A DNA stretch of 63,596 nt from Paenibacillus melissococcoides (GCA_944800085.1 CALYLO010000010.1:1-63596), one strand, 5' to 3'. Shown: positions 42,418 through 51,920, counted from the stretch's first letter. Notes: generated by a model not told the origin, from the letters alone. Program-made: numbers and translations.

Positions 42418-45400
42418 ATGCAAACAATACGTAAAGGGTTTATTCAATTGGTATGCCTCATTACTTTACTGTCATCCATTCCTGTGGGAGCAGACCGAGT
42501 AGAAGCAAGTTCTGTTGATAATATTCCGAAATTTACATCCGTTCATCAAAAAGATGGACATGTGAAGATCGAATGGACAACTCATATGAATGATTCGGAT
42601 GTATTGACGAAAACAGGATTTGAAAATGGAGAAGAGGTGCCTTCCCTATCCTGGGGAGGCCAAAATCCAATCGGAAATCAATCTATAACAAGTGGGCCTA
42701 ATGGAGGTCGCGTACTACAACTTACAGATACGATCACGGGAAGAACCGGAAACCTAGTTAATTTTCCGGATGTCGATAACGAGCACAGTATTTCAAATTT
42801 TAAAGGAAGATCTATTCCAGGTGGAACGATAGTAAGCCTGAATTACAAGGCAAGAGCTATTGGAGGAAGTCAGTCAATCGTTCAATTTTATGCAGCTACC
42901 GGATGGTTCCGTCAAGGTTTTCCGACAAAGGACTACAGTGGCAAGGACGTTAAATATGCAGAAGATGTCGATTTTAATTACCCACCTAAGGAGTTTTCAG
43001 CATATGTCGATGGTGGAGATGTAAATTTTCCAGACGGCTATGTCATCGTAGTCGTCTCATCAAGGGATCAAAACTATAATTATGGTGTTATGAGATACAC
43101 TTGGAAAGCAGTTAAAAAGAAGTTTGTATCTGAGATTGATGGGCAGCCCTGGGTTAGTCCGTCTCCTTTAGGCCCAGTGGGTACCGTTAAAAATGAGTTG
43201 TTTCGAAAGGGAGATCCAATTCTTCGTTACTTGGAATCAAGCTATAATTTCCCTGTAAGAAGTATCCCAAATGATGGAGAGTGGGTTACGATCAGCGCAA
43301 ATGCTCTTATCGATGATAATCCGGAATATGATTTTCTGAATCGAGGAGTAAGAGCAAGGTTAATTTGGAAGACCGACGGAGTGACAATGATTGATGATCT
43401 TAAATTCGGATATGCTTCTGAAGCAGAGGTTTTTAGAGAAGAGCACCCCATTTACCGTGGCTATTTATCAGATTTTGAGGATTTTGGAGCCACAGATAAA
43501 GCAGCACCTAACGTACCAGGGAATGCTGCAATCCATATAGGGCCAGATAGAAAGCCGGTAATTACTTGGGATCCATCATTGGATGTTGGAACGACGTACA
43601 GATATAAAGTCCGAGGATTGCCGAAAAATGCCCCACCAACAGCCTTTTCTGATTTTGTTCCTATCACGGTTACAACAGGGATAAAAGGGTATGCCGTAGT
43701 GGTGGATCAAAATCCGAACACGGTGCCAACCGCAGTAAACGTGACCGGTACAAGCCTGACGGTCGAGCCGCAGCAGGGGAATTTCTTTGCCCACATCGCG
43801 GCCGTCGATAACCAGGGCAACATGTCTAGCGTGGTTCATATCCCGTATGTGGATCAGGTGCCCCCGCAGCTGAATGTCAGTGCCGATCACTCCCATTGGA
43901 GCCAGGGGCCGGTGATATTGACGGCTACGGCATCGGACAATGAAACGGGAGTGCGGCATATCGAGCTCCCGGATGGAAGCCTGGTGAAGGGCAAAGCCGC
44001 TCAGTATACGGCTCAGGCGAACGGCAGCTATACCTTTAAGGCAGTGGACAATGCCGGCAATGTCACAGAGCGAACGCTGCAGGTAAGCAATATCGATCGG
44101 GAGGCGCCAATGATCGCAATTTCCCCAATGGAGCGTATCTGGGGCATGGGTGATATTCCCGTAGAAATCCGCTATGCGGACGGTCTTTCCGGCGTTGACC
44201 CGAACAGCCGGATGTATGCGATTAGCAATAGTCCGGCAGCTCCTACGCAGTGGAAGGCAGCGACAGCTGACGTACAGTACCTGACGGTAGCGGAGGAAGG
44301 CCAGTGGTATATTCACGCAAAGGTGTCCGATCGTGCTGGCAACACGCAGCAGCTTGTAACCCAGGCCCTGCAGCTGCAGAGCATGCCGCAGGAGCCCAGC
44401 GATTTCCGGGTGACGTCTGTAGAGGAACATGCCGTTCACTTGTCCTGGTCGCTTCCTTCAGGTTCGGTGGCTACGTCCGGTTACGTATATGAGGTCGAGA
44501 ATGCCACGACTGGGCACACATGGACGATCACGTATCCAGAACATACGCTAACGGATCCGGATGTCGAGCCAGGGCATATGTATACCTATCTTGTGAAGGC
44601 CAAAAACCATGTAGGCAGCAGCGCAGCCAGCACGGTTACAGCTCTTACGCTGCCTTCAAAGGCAGATGGTCTTTCCATCCATCCAATTGATCGAGAGGCG
44701 GCAGCTGCTCTGGTTTCCTTCGAACCGGTGCGATCCGCTGAAGCTTATCATATTGCAGTGAAAGAGAGCAGCACGCAGCAGCTGGTGACAGAACGGACGG
44801 TGACCGACGCAACCTATCACCGGATCGATCAGCTGCAGCCAGGGATGAACTACACGGTGACGGTAACGGCGGCTAACGCCAGCGGGCGCGGCGCTGTTTC
44901 GACGGTAGGGTTTCTTACGCTGCCAGGAGCACCAGGAGAATTTAAGCTCCTGCAGGTCAGTACGAATGAAGCACGCCTGCAATGGGAGAGCGTTACGTCA
45001 GCGACGTACTACGAGCTGCAGCGCGATCAAATTCAGGTCTACGGCGGTGCCCGTACGAAGTATAGCGATAAGGGATTGCTGGCCGGAACGGAATACAAAT
45101 TCGAAGTAGCAGCTAAAAACGAGACGGGATTTGGCCAGATGTCGCAGCCGCTTAACGTCTTGACGCTGCCAGGGCAGGCAACCGTTACAGCTGCCACATA
45201 TGGAACGAATCAGATCACGATGCAATGGAAAGGCGTAAAGGGAGCAGCTGCTTATAAGGTAGGCGTGGACGGCATCGATGTGGCCAGCGTGACAGCCGCA
45301 ACGTACGGCCAACCGATGGAGTACACGATCGAGGGGCTTGATCCAGGAACGGGATACCGCTTGCACCTCTATGCCGAGAACAGCAGCGGAGCTGGCGAAA

Positions 45401-47076
45401 TGGCGCTTTTAACAGCTTCTACACTGCCAGCAGCTCTGCCGACGAGCAATATTACGGTTGATGAGATTGGTGAAACCCAGGCCACGCTCCAATGGAAGGG
45501 AGTACCGGGGGCCAACAAATATCGGATAACCATAGCCGACAAGAAATATGAACGTTCCGGAACGGAGCTGCAGCTGAACGGATTGTCCGGCGGCCAGCGA
45601 TATACATTGTCCCTGGAAGCCGGCAACGAATCCGGATATGGGCCGGCAACGTCGGCCTCCTTCCTCACGCTGCCGCCGCAGGTAAATGGGCTGCAGGCGA
45701 CAGAGAAAGGCAAAGAGCTGAGATTGACGTGGGAGCCGGCGCCTTCGGCAGAGTGGTATCAGCTTGAACAGGACGGGAAGCTGCTGGGAAAAACCACGGC
45801 TACATCCTGGAGCGTGAGCAACCTGGTGGCGGGCGAAAGCTACCGGTTCACGATACGGGCCGTGAATGCGACAGGGGATGGAAGTGCGGTGCCATTTGTT
45901 TGGCGTGCGCTGCCAAATGATATGAGCAGCCTGCAGGTGAATGTCACGAAGGTGACGGAGCACAGTGCAGAGCTGAGCTGGGAGGCGGTCGCCGGCGCCG
46001 ATCGATACCTGGTCTATGAGGGAGACAAGCAGCTGGCCGAAACAGCAGAGCTGGCCGTCATCCTGGAAGGGCTGGAAAGCGCCCGGACATACAAGGGCCT
46101 GAAGGTAATGCCTGTGAACACGACTGGGGAGAGCGTGGGAGCCATTGTGCCGGCTTTTGAGACGCTGCCTTCCGGAGAGTTCCAGGTAAACGTGCAAGCC
46201 GGGCAGAACGAGCTGAAGTACCAGTTCGAGCTGGCATCGCCGCATGAAGTATTCGTGGTGGCAAAGAACGGGAAAGAGATATACCGGGGAACCGAGCGGA
46301 GCTTCATGCTTGCTTCCCAGCCAAGCGGAACGGAGATCCAGGTGGAAGTATGGAGCGAGAACGCAGCAGGCCAGCGATCGAAAGGGCAGGTAGTGCGGGC
46401 ACGGACACTGGCTGGGCCGAACAGTGGAGGCGGAACTGTGGTCTATCCGGATCGGAAACCGACGCCGGTACCGACACCGAAGCCGGAACCAGGAACGGAA
46501 ATAGAGCAACCAGGTGTTACGCCGGATCCGGAAGGGTCGGGAGAAAACAAGGGACAAGATATCGAGGATATTCGAGGATTGTGGAACCGCAAGCAGGTGC
46601 TGGAGCTGCTGGAACGAGGCGTATTGCACCTAAATCAGGAAGGGAAGTTTGAGCCAAGACGTGCCGTCACTCGTGCCGAATTTATGGCCATGATCGTACG
46701 GGCAGTGGGCCTACAAGAAAAGGATGCGGATCTAATACGGTTCCGGGACATCCGGAAGGATGCTTGGTACTACCCAGAGCTGAGGGTTGCGTTTAGTAAT
46801 GGAATCGTACGTGGATATAACGTCTTTACGTTCCGTCCGGATGAGCCAATTACCCGTGAGGAGGCCACGAAGATGTTAGGGAATGTGGTCGAGCAAACAG
46901 GAGAGCTCGCCCTGCACTTCCGTGATAAAGCAAAAATCTCGAGCTGGGCGAAGCGAGAAATCGGGATCCTGACAGCTCAAGGCATTGTTCACGGATACCC
47001 AGATGATACATTCCGTCCTAAGCAGCTATTGAACCGGGCAGAAAGTGCTGGTTTTATTTATAAAATTATATTCTAG
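42418..47076 (+). CDS. SLH surface protein B with FnIII repeats
   Basis: A 1552-residue paralogue starting 1 nt after the stop of protein A. Signal peptide residues 1-29 (MQTIRKGFIQL) are close to those of protein A from its second ATG. Residues of about 35-400 are clearly diverged, while the Ig-like part, eight FnIII modules, Pro-rich spacer and three SLH motifs are almost identical to protein A. The last residues differ (SAGFIYKIIF against SAGFLFNSLQ). GGGGGAATTAAG precedes the ATG. The pair is probably cotranscribed and presents two variable tips on the same stalk and anchor. Confidence 0.88.
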   Translation: MQTIRKGFIQLVCLITLLSSIPVGADRVEASSVDNIPKFTSVHQKDGHVKIEWTTHMNDSDVLTKTGFENGEEVPSLSWGGQNPIGNQSITSGPNGGRVLQLTDTITGRTGNLVNFPDVDNEHSISNFKGRSIPGGTIVSLNYKARAIGGSQSIVQFYAATGWFRQGFPTKDYSGKDVKYAEDVDFNYPPKEFSAYVDGGDVNFPDGYVIVVVSSRDQNYNYGVMRYTWKAVKKKFVSEIDGQPWVSPSPLGPVGTVKNELFRKGDPILRYLESSYNFPVRSIPNDGEWVTISANALIDDNPEYDFLNRGVRARLIWKTDGVTMIDDLKFGYASEAEVFREEHPIYRGYLSDFEDFGATDKAAPNVPGNAAIHIGPDRKPVITWDPSLDVGTTYRYKVRGLPKNAPPTAFSDFVPITVTTGIKGYAVVVDQNPNTVPTAVNVTGTSLTVEPQQGNFFAHIAAVDNQGNMSSVVHIPYVDQVPPQLNVSADHSHWSQGPVILTATASDNETGVRHIELPDGSLVKGKAAQYTAQANGSYTFKAVDNAGNVTERTLQVSNIDREAPMIAISPMERIWGMGDIPVEIRYADGLSGVDPNSRMYAISNSPAAPTQWKAATADVQYLTVAEEGQWYIHAKVSDRAGNTQQLVTQALQLQSMPQEPSDFRVTSVEEHAVHLSWSLPSGSVATSGYVYEVENATTGHTWTITYPEHTLTDPDVEPGHMYTYLVKAKNHVGSSAASTVTALTLPSKADGLSIHPIDREAAAALVSFEPVRSAEAYHIAVKESSTQQLVTERTVTDATYHRIDQLQPGMNYTVTVTAANASGRGAVSTVGFLTLPGAPGEFKLLQVSTNEARLQWESVTSATYYELQRDQIQVYGGARTKYSDKGLLAGTEYKFEVAAKNETGFGQMSQPLNVLTLPGQATVTAATYGTNQITMQWKGVKGAAAYKVGVDGIDVASVTAATYGQPMEYTIEGLDPGTGYRLHLYAENSSGAGEMALLTASTLPAALPTSNITVDEIGETQATLQWKGVPGANKYRITIADKKYERSGTELQLNGLSGGQRYTLSLEAGNESGYGPATSASFLTLPPQVNGLQATEKGKELRLTWEPAPSAEWYQLEQDGKLLGKTTATSWSVSNLVAGESYRFTIRAVNATGDGSAVPFVWRALPNDMSSLQVNVTKVTEHSAELSWEAVAGADRYLVYEGDKQLAETAELAVILEGLESARTYKGLKVMPVNTTGESVGAIVPAFETLPSGEFQVNVQAGQNELKYQFELASPHEVFVVAKNGKEIYRGTERSFMLASQPSGTEIQVEVWSENAAGQRSKGQVVRARTLAGPNSGGGTVVYPDRKPTPVPTPKPEPGTEIEQPGVTPDPEGSGENKGQDIEDIRGLWNRKQVLELLERGVLHLNQEGKFEPRRAVTRAEFMAMIVRAVGLQEKDADLIRFRDIRKDAWYYPELRVAFSNGIVRGYNVFTFRPDEPITREEATKMLGNVVEQTGELALHFRDKAKISSWAKREIGILTAQGIVHGYPDDTFRPKQLLNRAESAGFIYKIIF
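43681..47055 (+). repeat. 3.4 kb direct repeat, copy 2
   Basis: Second copy of the segment at 39003-42377, in the same orientation and frame. Recombination between the copies would delete one protein and create a hybrid with the N-terminus of A and the C-terminus of B. Confidence 0.9.
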
Positions 47077-47090
47077 CATACTTCTAATTT

Positions 47091-47131
47091 AGAAACGGTA
47101 GATACGCGCATCGCGTTCTACCGTTTCTTTT
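47091..47131 (+). terminator. terminator after SLH genes
   Basis: AGAAACGGTAGA pairs perfectly with TCTACCGTTTCT around a 14-nt GC-rich loop, followed by TTTGC. Strong 12-bp stem. Confidence 0.82.
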
Positions 47132-47167
47132 GCTAATATAAACCTATACATAAAAGGGGTGAGAGCG

Positions 47168-48799
47168 TTGCCTAACATAGCATTTTGCAGGGTATGTAAT
47201 CGGAAGCTGACCAATCCAGCTAGTATAGCAGTTTCTATGGGGCCTATTTGCGTGCGACGCTTTGGGGTACTGTTTGATAATGCTAGGTTATATGCAGGTT
47301 CATTAAATAGACAACTTGACGTTGGTGTCCTGCAAAACCTAGCTGTTCAGGCAGCAGCTCAAGCGTATCAATTACGTATTCGAAGAAGAGCGAATCAAGT
47401 ACCGGACTCTATACCAGACACCTCGGTTACAGCGTATTCAGAGTCACGCGGAAGAACAGAGACACTACGGTTAGAATTTGACGATTCACAGCATGCACGA
47501 GTAATTTCTGAATCAGGCAATACATACGAAGTGACAGAACATTCTTGTACCTGCCCTGATTATACATATCGACATCGTGGGAACGGAACCGCATGCCGAC
47601 ACATGCAAGCAGTACAGCAGGTGCGTGAAATGCAATCAGCTGTAACACCAAGTTCGCCTGAAGAGATAGCGATCACATCTTTGCGTGCAGAAATAGATCG
47701 TTTACAGCCGATTACGCCTGACATTTTAAGAGAAGCTGAGCGAGGCTTCTCTGAAATAAACTGGATTGATGATGAAATTCGCGAAAATGTGCTTGATGTA
47801 TGGCGAGAGAATCGAGCATTTGATGGTATTTATATGTCTGAAGATGATGCCGCATGGGATCAACTGCGAGCAGATGCTGAAGCAGATTGGATATATAAAT
47901 ATGAAAATGTACTAGGGGGAACAGGGAATACCTTCGGAGTAGAGTTAGAAGTAGAACTTGAAAGGTTCAGTGCTTCAAGCGAGATTTTGGAGGCTCTACG
48001 CAGGGAAGGCATAACGGATCAAACCCAAGTTAACTACTATCATGGAACCCGATCTCGTCCTGGTATGTGGTGTATCGAAAGAGATGGTTCTCTTGATAAT
48101 GGAATAGAGATAGTCTCTCCTATCTTGATGGATCGTCGAGAGGATTGGGAGAAGCTACAGCGAGTGACCGAAATCTTGAAAGAACATGGAGCATTCGTAA
48201 ACTCCAATTGTGGTGGACACATACATATTGGAATCGGGCCGCTAGATCACCGAACATACTCATGGCAGCGATTAGCTCGAATTGGTTTAGGATATGAAAG
48301 GTTGTTTTATCGAATGGGCGGTGCAGATAGCGAGGCTTATCGAATTAATGGTTTTAGAGGACAGCATAGAGGCGATAATTACGCAGCTCCATTTAGCTCT
48401 GAAGCAAGAAACATTGTTGGTACAGATACTGCTGTTAGAGCTAGACGGCAAATTTCTAGTAGTCGTTATAGAATGTTTAATACGACTAATATTGATGCTT
48501 CTTTAAGGCCAAAGCCTACTGTAGAAATGAGATACCCGAATGGATCTTTAGATTGTAAGCAATGGCAGACACAAATTCAGGTGGCGAATGCTGTTGTACA
48601 TCAATCTGGAGTTATCCGGAATGATTCTCCGCAGTCTGCATTTACACCAGGTTTATATCAGACAAGTAGTCAACTCCGTCGGTCTGATATGTGCAATGAA
48701 GCAACGGAAACGATGTACTTCAGACGATTCCTGGATGTACTGGGGAATCGTGATGATCGATTAGCCGCTACTTGGTTATTCTTACGGGGGCAAGCGTAA
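47168..48799 (+). CDS. zinc-SWIM-amidoligase fusion protein
   Basis: A 543-residue protein with three parts. Residues 6-30 hold CRVCNRKLTNP...GPICVRRFG, a DUF6011-like Cys motif. Residues 127-147 hold CTCPDY...ACRH, a SWIM zinc finger (CxC...CxH). Residues of about 255-500 match the predicted amidoligase fold (PF12224-type): TFGVELEVELERF, WCIERDGSL, GIEIVSPIL, NSNCGGHIHIGIG, RYRMFNTTN and TVEMRYPNGSLD. Amidoligases join amine and carboxyl groups using ATP; the substrate here is unknown. TTG 47168 with AGGGGTG upstream is preferred to GTG 47159. It stands alone between two terminators. Confidence 0.82.
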   Translation: MPNIAFCRVCNRKLTNPASIAVSMGPICVRRFGVLFDNARLYAGSLNRQLDVGVLQNLAVQAAAQAYQLRIRRRANQVPDSIPDTSVTAYSESRGRTETLRLEFDDSQHARVISESGNTYEVTEHSCTCPDYTYRHRGNGTACRHMQAVQQVREMQSAVTPSSPEEIAITSLRAEIDRLQPITPDILREAERGFSEINWIDDEIRENVLDVWRENRAFDGIYMSEDDAAWDQLRADAEADWIYKYENVLGGTGNTFGVELEVELERFSASSEILEALRREGITDQTQVNYYHGTRSRPGMWCIERDGSLDNGIEIVSPILMDRREDWEKLQRVTEILKEHGAFVNSNCGGHIHIGIGPLDHRTYSWQRLARIGLGYERLFYRMGGADSEAYRINGFRGQHRGDNYAAPFSSEARNIVGTDTAVRARRQISSSRYRMFNTTNIDASLRPKPTVEMRYPNGSLDCKQWQTQIQVANAVVHQSGVIRNDSPQSAFTPGLYQTSSQLRRSDMCNEATETMYFRRFLDVLGNRDDRLAATWLFLRGQA

Positions 48800-48806
48800 A
48801 AAGAAG

Positions 48807-48837
48807 AACCTCCTACCAAAATCGTAGGAGGTTTTAT
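48807..48837. terminator. bidirectional terminator
   Basis: AACCTCCTAC pairs with GTAGGAGGTT around CAAAATC. U-rich tails follow on both strands, serving the amidoligase gene (plus) and the convergent small HTH gene (minus). Confidence 0.85.
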
Positions 48838-49040
48838 TCCTTTTCGTCACGATATTCCATTACTTCGCTTACGCTGAGTTTGTAAGTACGACATATTACA
48901 TCTATTGTCTCTGTTCTAACAATTTTATCGTTAAAAATTCGCTGGATCGTATCCGAATAAATGCCCGTTTCCTCCATGATGTGTTTCTGCTTTTTGTTGT
49001 TTCGGTAGGCCCACAAGCGGAAAGGTTCAAAGGATATCAC
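48834..49040 (-). CDS. YozG-like XRE regulator
   Basis: A 68-residue HTH protein (FRLWAYRNNKKQKHIMEETG, YSDTIQRIFNDKIVRTETID, VICRTYKLSVSEVMEYR). The start is GTG with GAGGTGATC upstream. It is divergent from 49171; between them two copies of TAAAATAGTT 21 bp apart (49091 and 49112) may be its binding sites. Confidence 0.82.
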   Translation of the reverse strand: MISFEPFRLWAYRNNKKQKHIMEETGIYSDTIQRIFNDKIVRTETIDVICRTYKLSVSEVMEYRDEKE

Positions 49041-49090
49041 AGGGAGATCACCTCGATTTCAACTATAACGCACCTTAAAAAAAACATCAA

Positions 49091-49137
49091 TAAAATAGTT
49101 GGTAAGACTATTAAAATAGTTTTTTTTGTTTTATAAT
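49091..49137. promoter_or_regulatory. direct-repeat operator and -10 box
   Basis: TAAAATAGTT at 49091-49100 and 49112-49121 are exact copies two helical turns apart; AATAGT/ACTATT also form an inverted repeat. TATAAT at 49132-49137 is a good -10 box for the gene at 49171. The AATAGTT half-site also occurs in the palindrome at 9620-9635. Confidence 0.55.
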
Positions 49138-49170
49138 GAACTCATATACATGAGATTGGGAGGAATACCC

Positions 49171-49836
49171 ATGAATTTCGAAAATGAAATGGCACGGATC
49201 ATGCGCCCTGAAGAACAACCACATATGTTATACTACGTTGAACTTCACGAGGGTACTCGTATTGAAGGTAATTCGGCTTTAGCCCTTTTTGAATATATTG
49301 CTGGTCGCGGTTATTTTGATTGTGAAAGTCGAATCACTCAGTCCATGATGCTCATGGCACTTTGTCGTAATGTAGCTGTGAACTTTCTCGGTGCTCAAGG
49401 TACAAAAGCCGATGTTTGGGCTAGTCGACGTATATTTTCGAATTATGAAAGTAATGTGGACGATTACGGAAATGAACTGGAGTTTGATCCAACGCCACCA
49501 TACGATCTGAACTGCTGGGATGAGCAAACTACCATATTATCTCTCGTCCGCTGCGGTTATTTAAAATTGTACGAAAGGGTTGAGACATTCCGTAAACGAA
49601 GCCAGGGGAAAACTTGTGATGGATGTTACTTCCTACAAAATAACTCCTGTCCTGTATTTGCAGCTGATAACGTATTAGGTCGTGTTTCAGACTGTGTATT
49701 TTGGACATCAGAGAGCAGTCTTCAAAACGATTATCAAGAAGTTGAAATCGATCGGCTGCCGGCAGAACCAATGTGGAAAAAAGCGTACATTCCATTATCT
49801 GCTCGGGAATTTAAATTGCCGGAAAACAATATCTAG
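49171..49836 (+). CDS. hypothetical protein with Cys cluster
   Basis: A 221-residue protein of unknown function. The C-terminal part has CDGCYFLQNNSCPVF...SDCVFW, a CxxC-x7-C-x14-C pattern that could bind zinc or an iron-sulfur cluster. ATG 49171 with GGGAGGAA upstream is preferred over 49126. It is followed after 11 nt by a zinc-ribbon gene. Confidence 0.7.
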   Translation: MNFENEMARIMRPEEQPHMLYYVELHEGTRIEGNSALALFEYIAGRGYFDCESRITQSMMLMALCRNVAVNFLGAQGTKADVWASRRIFSNYESNVDDYGNELEFDPTPPYDLNCWDEQTTILSLVRCGYLKLYERVETFRKRSQGKTCDGCYFLQNNSCPVFAADNVLGRVSDCVFWTSESSLQNDYQEVEIDRLPAEPMWKKAYIPLSAREFKLPENNI

Positions 49837-49847
49837 GGGGAATCCTT

Positions 49848-50255
49848 GTGCAAACGATTGTGGGGAGAAAGCTGTATAACGATGACGATCACCGCCAGAC
49901 TCGTACAACTGAAGCCTATTGCCCGGACTGCGAGGAGGAGAAGACGTATCGAGAACAAGAATGGGACGACTTGACTGGCCAACTACGGATAAAGTGTGTG
50001 GATTGTGGCTATGAGCACAAGTTTCAGATGGGTTCGAATTCAGAAGTAGTGGAAATTCTGAAACCATACTACGGAACCGTTGATTATTTTTACAGCATTA
50101 TAAGTAAGTTTAAGGAACAGAAAGTCTATGGAAGACTGCTAAATGAATTCCTAGACGTGAATTTGGAGACCATACTGAAGGAAAGTAAAGATACCAATAT
50201 TTCACAAGAGAGAATCAAAAACATGATTGTAGCTCTTATGAAGGCACTTTTTTAG
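49848..50255 (+). CDS. zinc-ribbon hypothetical protein
   Basis: A 135-residue protein with an N-terminal zinc ribbon (YCPDCEEEKTY and KCVDCGYEH) and a helical C-terminal part. The start is GTG with AGGGGG upstream. It is probably cotranscribed with the preceding Cys-rich protein. Function unknown. Confidence 0.7.
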   Translation: MQTIVGRKLYNDDDHRQTRTTEAYCPDCEEEKTYREQEWDDLTGQLRIKCVDCGYEHKFQMGSNSEVVEILKPYYGTVDYFYSIISKFKEQKVYGRLLNEFLDVNLETILKESKDTNISQERIKNMIVALMKALF

Positions 50256-50408
50256 TAAGCAGGCTCCAGTTTCCCTTTATTTTGTAACGAGTGCGTTACG
50301 TTTTAATCGATTTTTATTTATTAAGTCGACCAACTATACACGAAAATCATTCTAAGAGAACCGGTTTAATTCCGGTTCTTTATTTATTTCATAAAGAATG
50401 AGAATTAA

Positions 50409-50466
50409 AAGTATCAATTGATACTTTTAGCAAGGTGTGCTATGATTAAGGTATCAATTGATACTT
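50409..50466 (+). promoter_or_regulatory. toxin-antitoxin promoter with twin operators
   Basis: GTATCAATTGATAC, a perfect palindrome, occurs at 50411-50424 and 50451-50464. TTGATA (50418-50423) and TATGAT (50441-50446) with 17-nt spacing form the promoter; the first operator covers the -35 and the second lies just after the -10. This is a classic layout for autorepression by an antitoxin. Confidence 0.82.
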
Positions 50467-50498
50467 TGTTGGTTAGACTATAGGGAGGGCCGTCGCGT

Positions 50499-50840
50499 GT
50501 GAGTCATTTATCTGTAGAAGAATTTTTAACCAAAATGAAGGAACTTATTCGTACGGGTCGGAGACATTTTGTAGCACGGACTCGGAACGGCGTGTCTTAT
50601 CTTCAGCACCTTGCAGACTTGGGGCTTACTGATGTGGAAGAAGCTTGGGAGTGTGTATTAGAACTTGAAGCCATTCATTATCATTCGGGTCCCAGTCGAG
50701 ATCACGGCGATGCTGCTAGTGGTCGAGTGATATGGGTCTTTAAGACCGAAATTAACGGAATTATGGCTTATATAAAGCTGAAGGATGAAACCGTTAGGCG
50801 TGGATGTGTATGTCTCTCATTCCACGAAGATGAACCGTAG
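50499..50840 (+). CDS. MqsR-like toxin
   Basis: A 113-residue protein with features of the MqsR/YgiU mRNA-interferase group: VEEFLTKMKELIRTGRRHFV, DLGLTDVEEAWECVLELEAI, an Arg/His-rich middle and GIMAYIKLKDETVRRGCVCL near the C-terminus. MqsR toxins cleave mRNA. The start is GTG with GGGAGGG 9 nt upstream. Toxin first, antitoxin second, with a 52-nt gap, is the order of mqsRA. The family call is by pattern; cleavage is not shown. Confidence 0.65.
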   Translation: MSHLSVEEFLTKMKELIRTGRRHFVARTRNGVSYLQHLADLGLTDVEEAWECVLELEAIHYHSGPSRDHGDAASGRVIWVFKTEINGIMAYIKLKDETVRRGCVCLSFHEDEP

Positions 50841-50892
50841 GACGGGGGTACACTGTACACCCGTCAAAAAGTTACGTGATGGAGGGCCAATA

Positions 50893-51918
50893 ATGAAACA
50901 AGAAAAGAAAATCAGATTCTGCGATCATTGTCAGTGTGAACGTGATGTCGAAATTCTTGAGCGAGAGGCACGGTATACGTTTCGGAAAGAGCCATTCGAT
51001 ATTATTGAGCAGTATGCGAAATGTGTTCACTGTGGAAATGATGTGACAGATGAAAAATTGGGCTCAGACACCTTGAAAAAATTAAGCCAGGCTTATGAAA
51101 ATAAACATTCTATCAACGCAGAAGTAATTAAAGCTATACGTCTGCAATTTGGTTTGACTCAATCCCTCTTTTCAAAAATATTGAATATGGGGATTGCAAC
51201 GATTAAAAGGTATGAAAGTGGAGGATCTTCACCCTCCGCTACTCAAATTAATGTTCTGAAGTTACTTAAAAATAATCCAGAGTCCATTTTGAAGTTTTAT
51301 GATGAAAATAAAGAAAAACTAACTACGGAAGAACAACAAACTGTTGAGAAAAAGTTTGAGGAGCTATTCCCTGAAAATGACTTTGAGCGATTGTCCTCGC
51401 AGCTGGTCGAAATGATTTATAAACCATTCGAAAATACCATTGATAATGGTTATTCATCAGTAAATTTAAAAAAATTTTTCCTTATGATTTTCTTCTTTGG
51501 GCAGGAGGGTGTGCTCAAAACAAAATTAATGAAGCTTTTATGGTATGCTGACTTTTTAATGTTCAAGCGTAATCGTATATCTTTAAGTGGGGTGCCGTAT
51601 ATCCATAAACCGTTTGGCCCCGTACCTAAAGAGTATGAAATGGTACTCGGATGTCTGGAGGGATTGAATCAAATTTCGATTTCTACTGAGGAGGTAGGAG
51701 ACGGTTATACGAGAATAACAATCACTACGCTGCAAGAACACAACTATGAATTATTTACTCCAGAAGAAAGAGAAGTATTAAGTTTCGTAAAAAAATATTT
51801 TGAACAATTTGGTTCAATTAAAATCAGTGATTTTGCACATTCTACTTTGGCATGGCAGGAAACAGAAAATGAAGAATTGATTCCTTACAGCTACGCTGAA
51901 ACAATCCAACTCAATTAA
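50893..51918 (+). CDS. MqsA-type antitoxin fused to Panacea domain
   Basis: A 341-residue protein. Residues 9-50 form a zinc ribbon (FCDHCQCERD and KCVHCGND) as in MqsA/YgiT. Residues of about 74-125 are an XRE HTH (LTQSLFSKILNMGIATIKRY). Residues of about 185-330 resemble the Panacea/SocA (DUF4065) domain: LKTKLMKLLWYADFLMFKR, GVPYIHKPFGPVPKEYE and LIPYSYAETI. It probably neutralises the toxin at 50499 and represses the operon through its HTH. ATG 50893 with GGAGGG upstream is chosen. It is followed by a palindromic terminator split by an IS. Confidence 0.75.
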   Translation: MKQEKKIRFCDHCQCERDVEILEREARYTFRKEPFDIIEQYAKCVHCGNDVTDEKLGSDTLKKLSQAYENKHSINAEVIKAIRLQFGLTQSLFSKILNMGIATIKRYESGGSSPSATQINVLKLLKNNPESILKFYDENKEKLTTEEQQTVEKKFEELFPENDFERLSSQLVEMIYKPFENTIDNGYSSVNLKKFFLMIFFFGQEGVLKTKLMKLLWYADFLMFKRNRISLSGVPYIHKPFGPVPKEYEMVLGCLEGLNQISISTEEVGDGYTRITITTLQEHNYELFTPEEREVLSFVKKYFEQFGSIKISDFAHSTLAWQETENEELIPYSYAETIQLN

Positions 51919-51920
51919 GC

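Noticed and set aside
38901..46629. Long minus-strand ORFs (up to 406 codons) opposite the SLH genes
   Set aside because: They occur twice at the same relative place because of the duplication, lack ribosome sites, and are explained by GC-rich codon bias of the plus-strand FnIII stalk.
50785..50892. Upstream extension of the antitoxin gene to GTG/ATG at 50785
   Set aside because: It would overlap the toxin gene, has no ribosome site, and the ATG at 50893 has GGAGGG; the extension also lies outside the zinc-ribbon domain.
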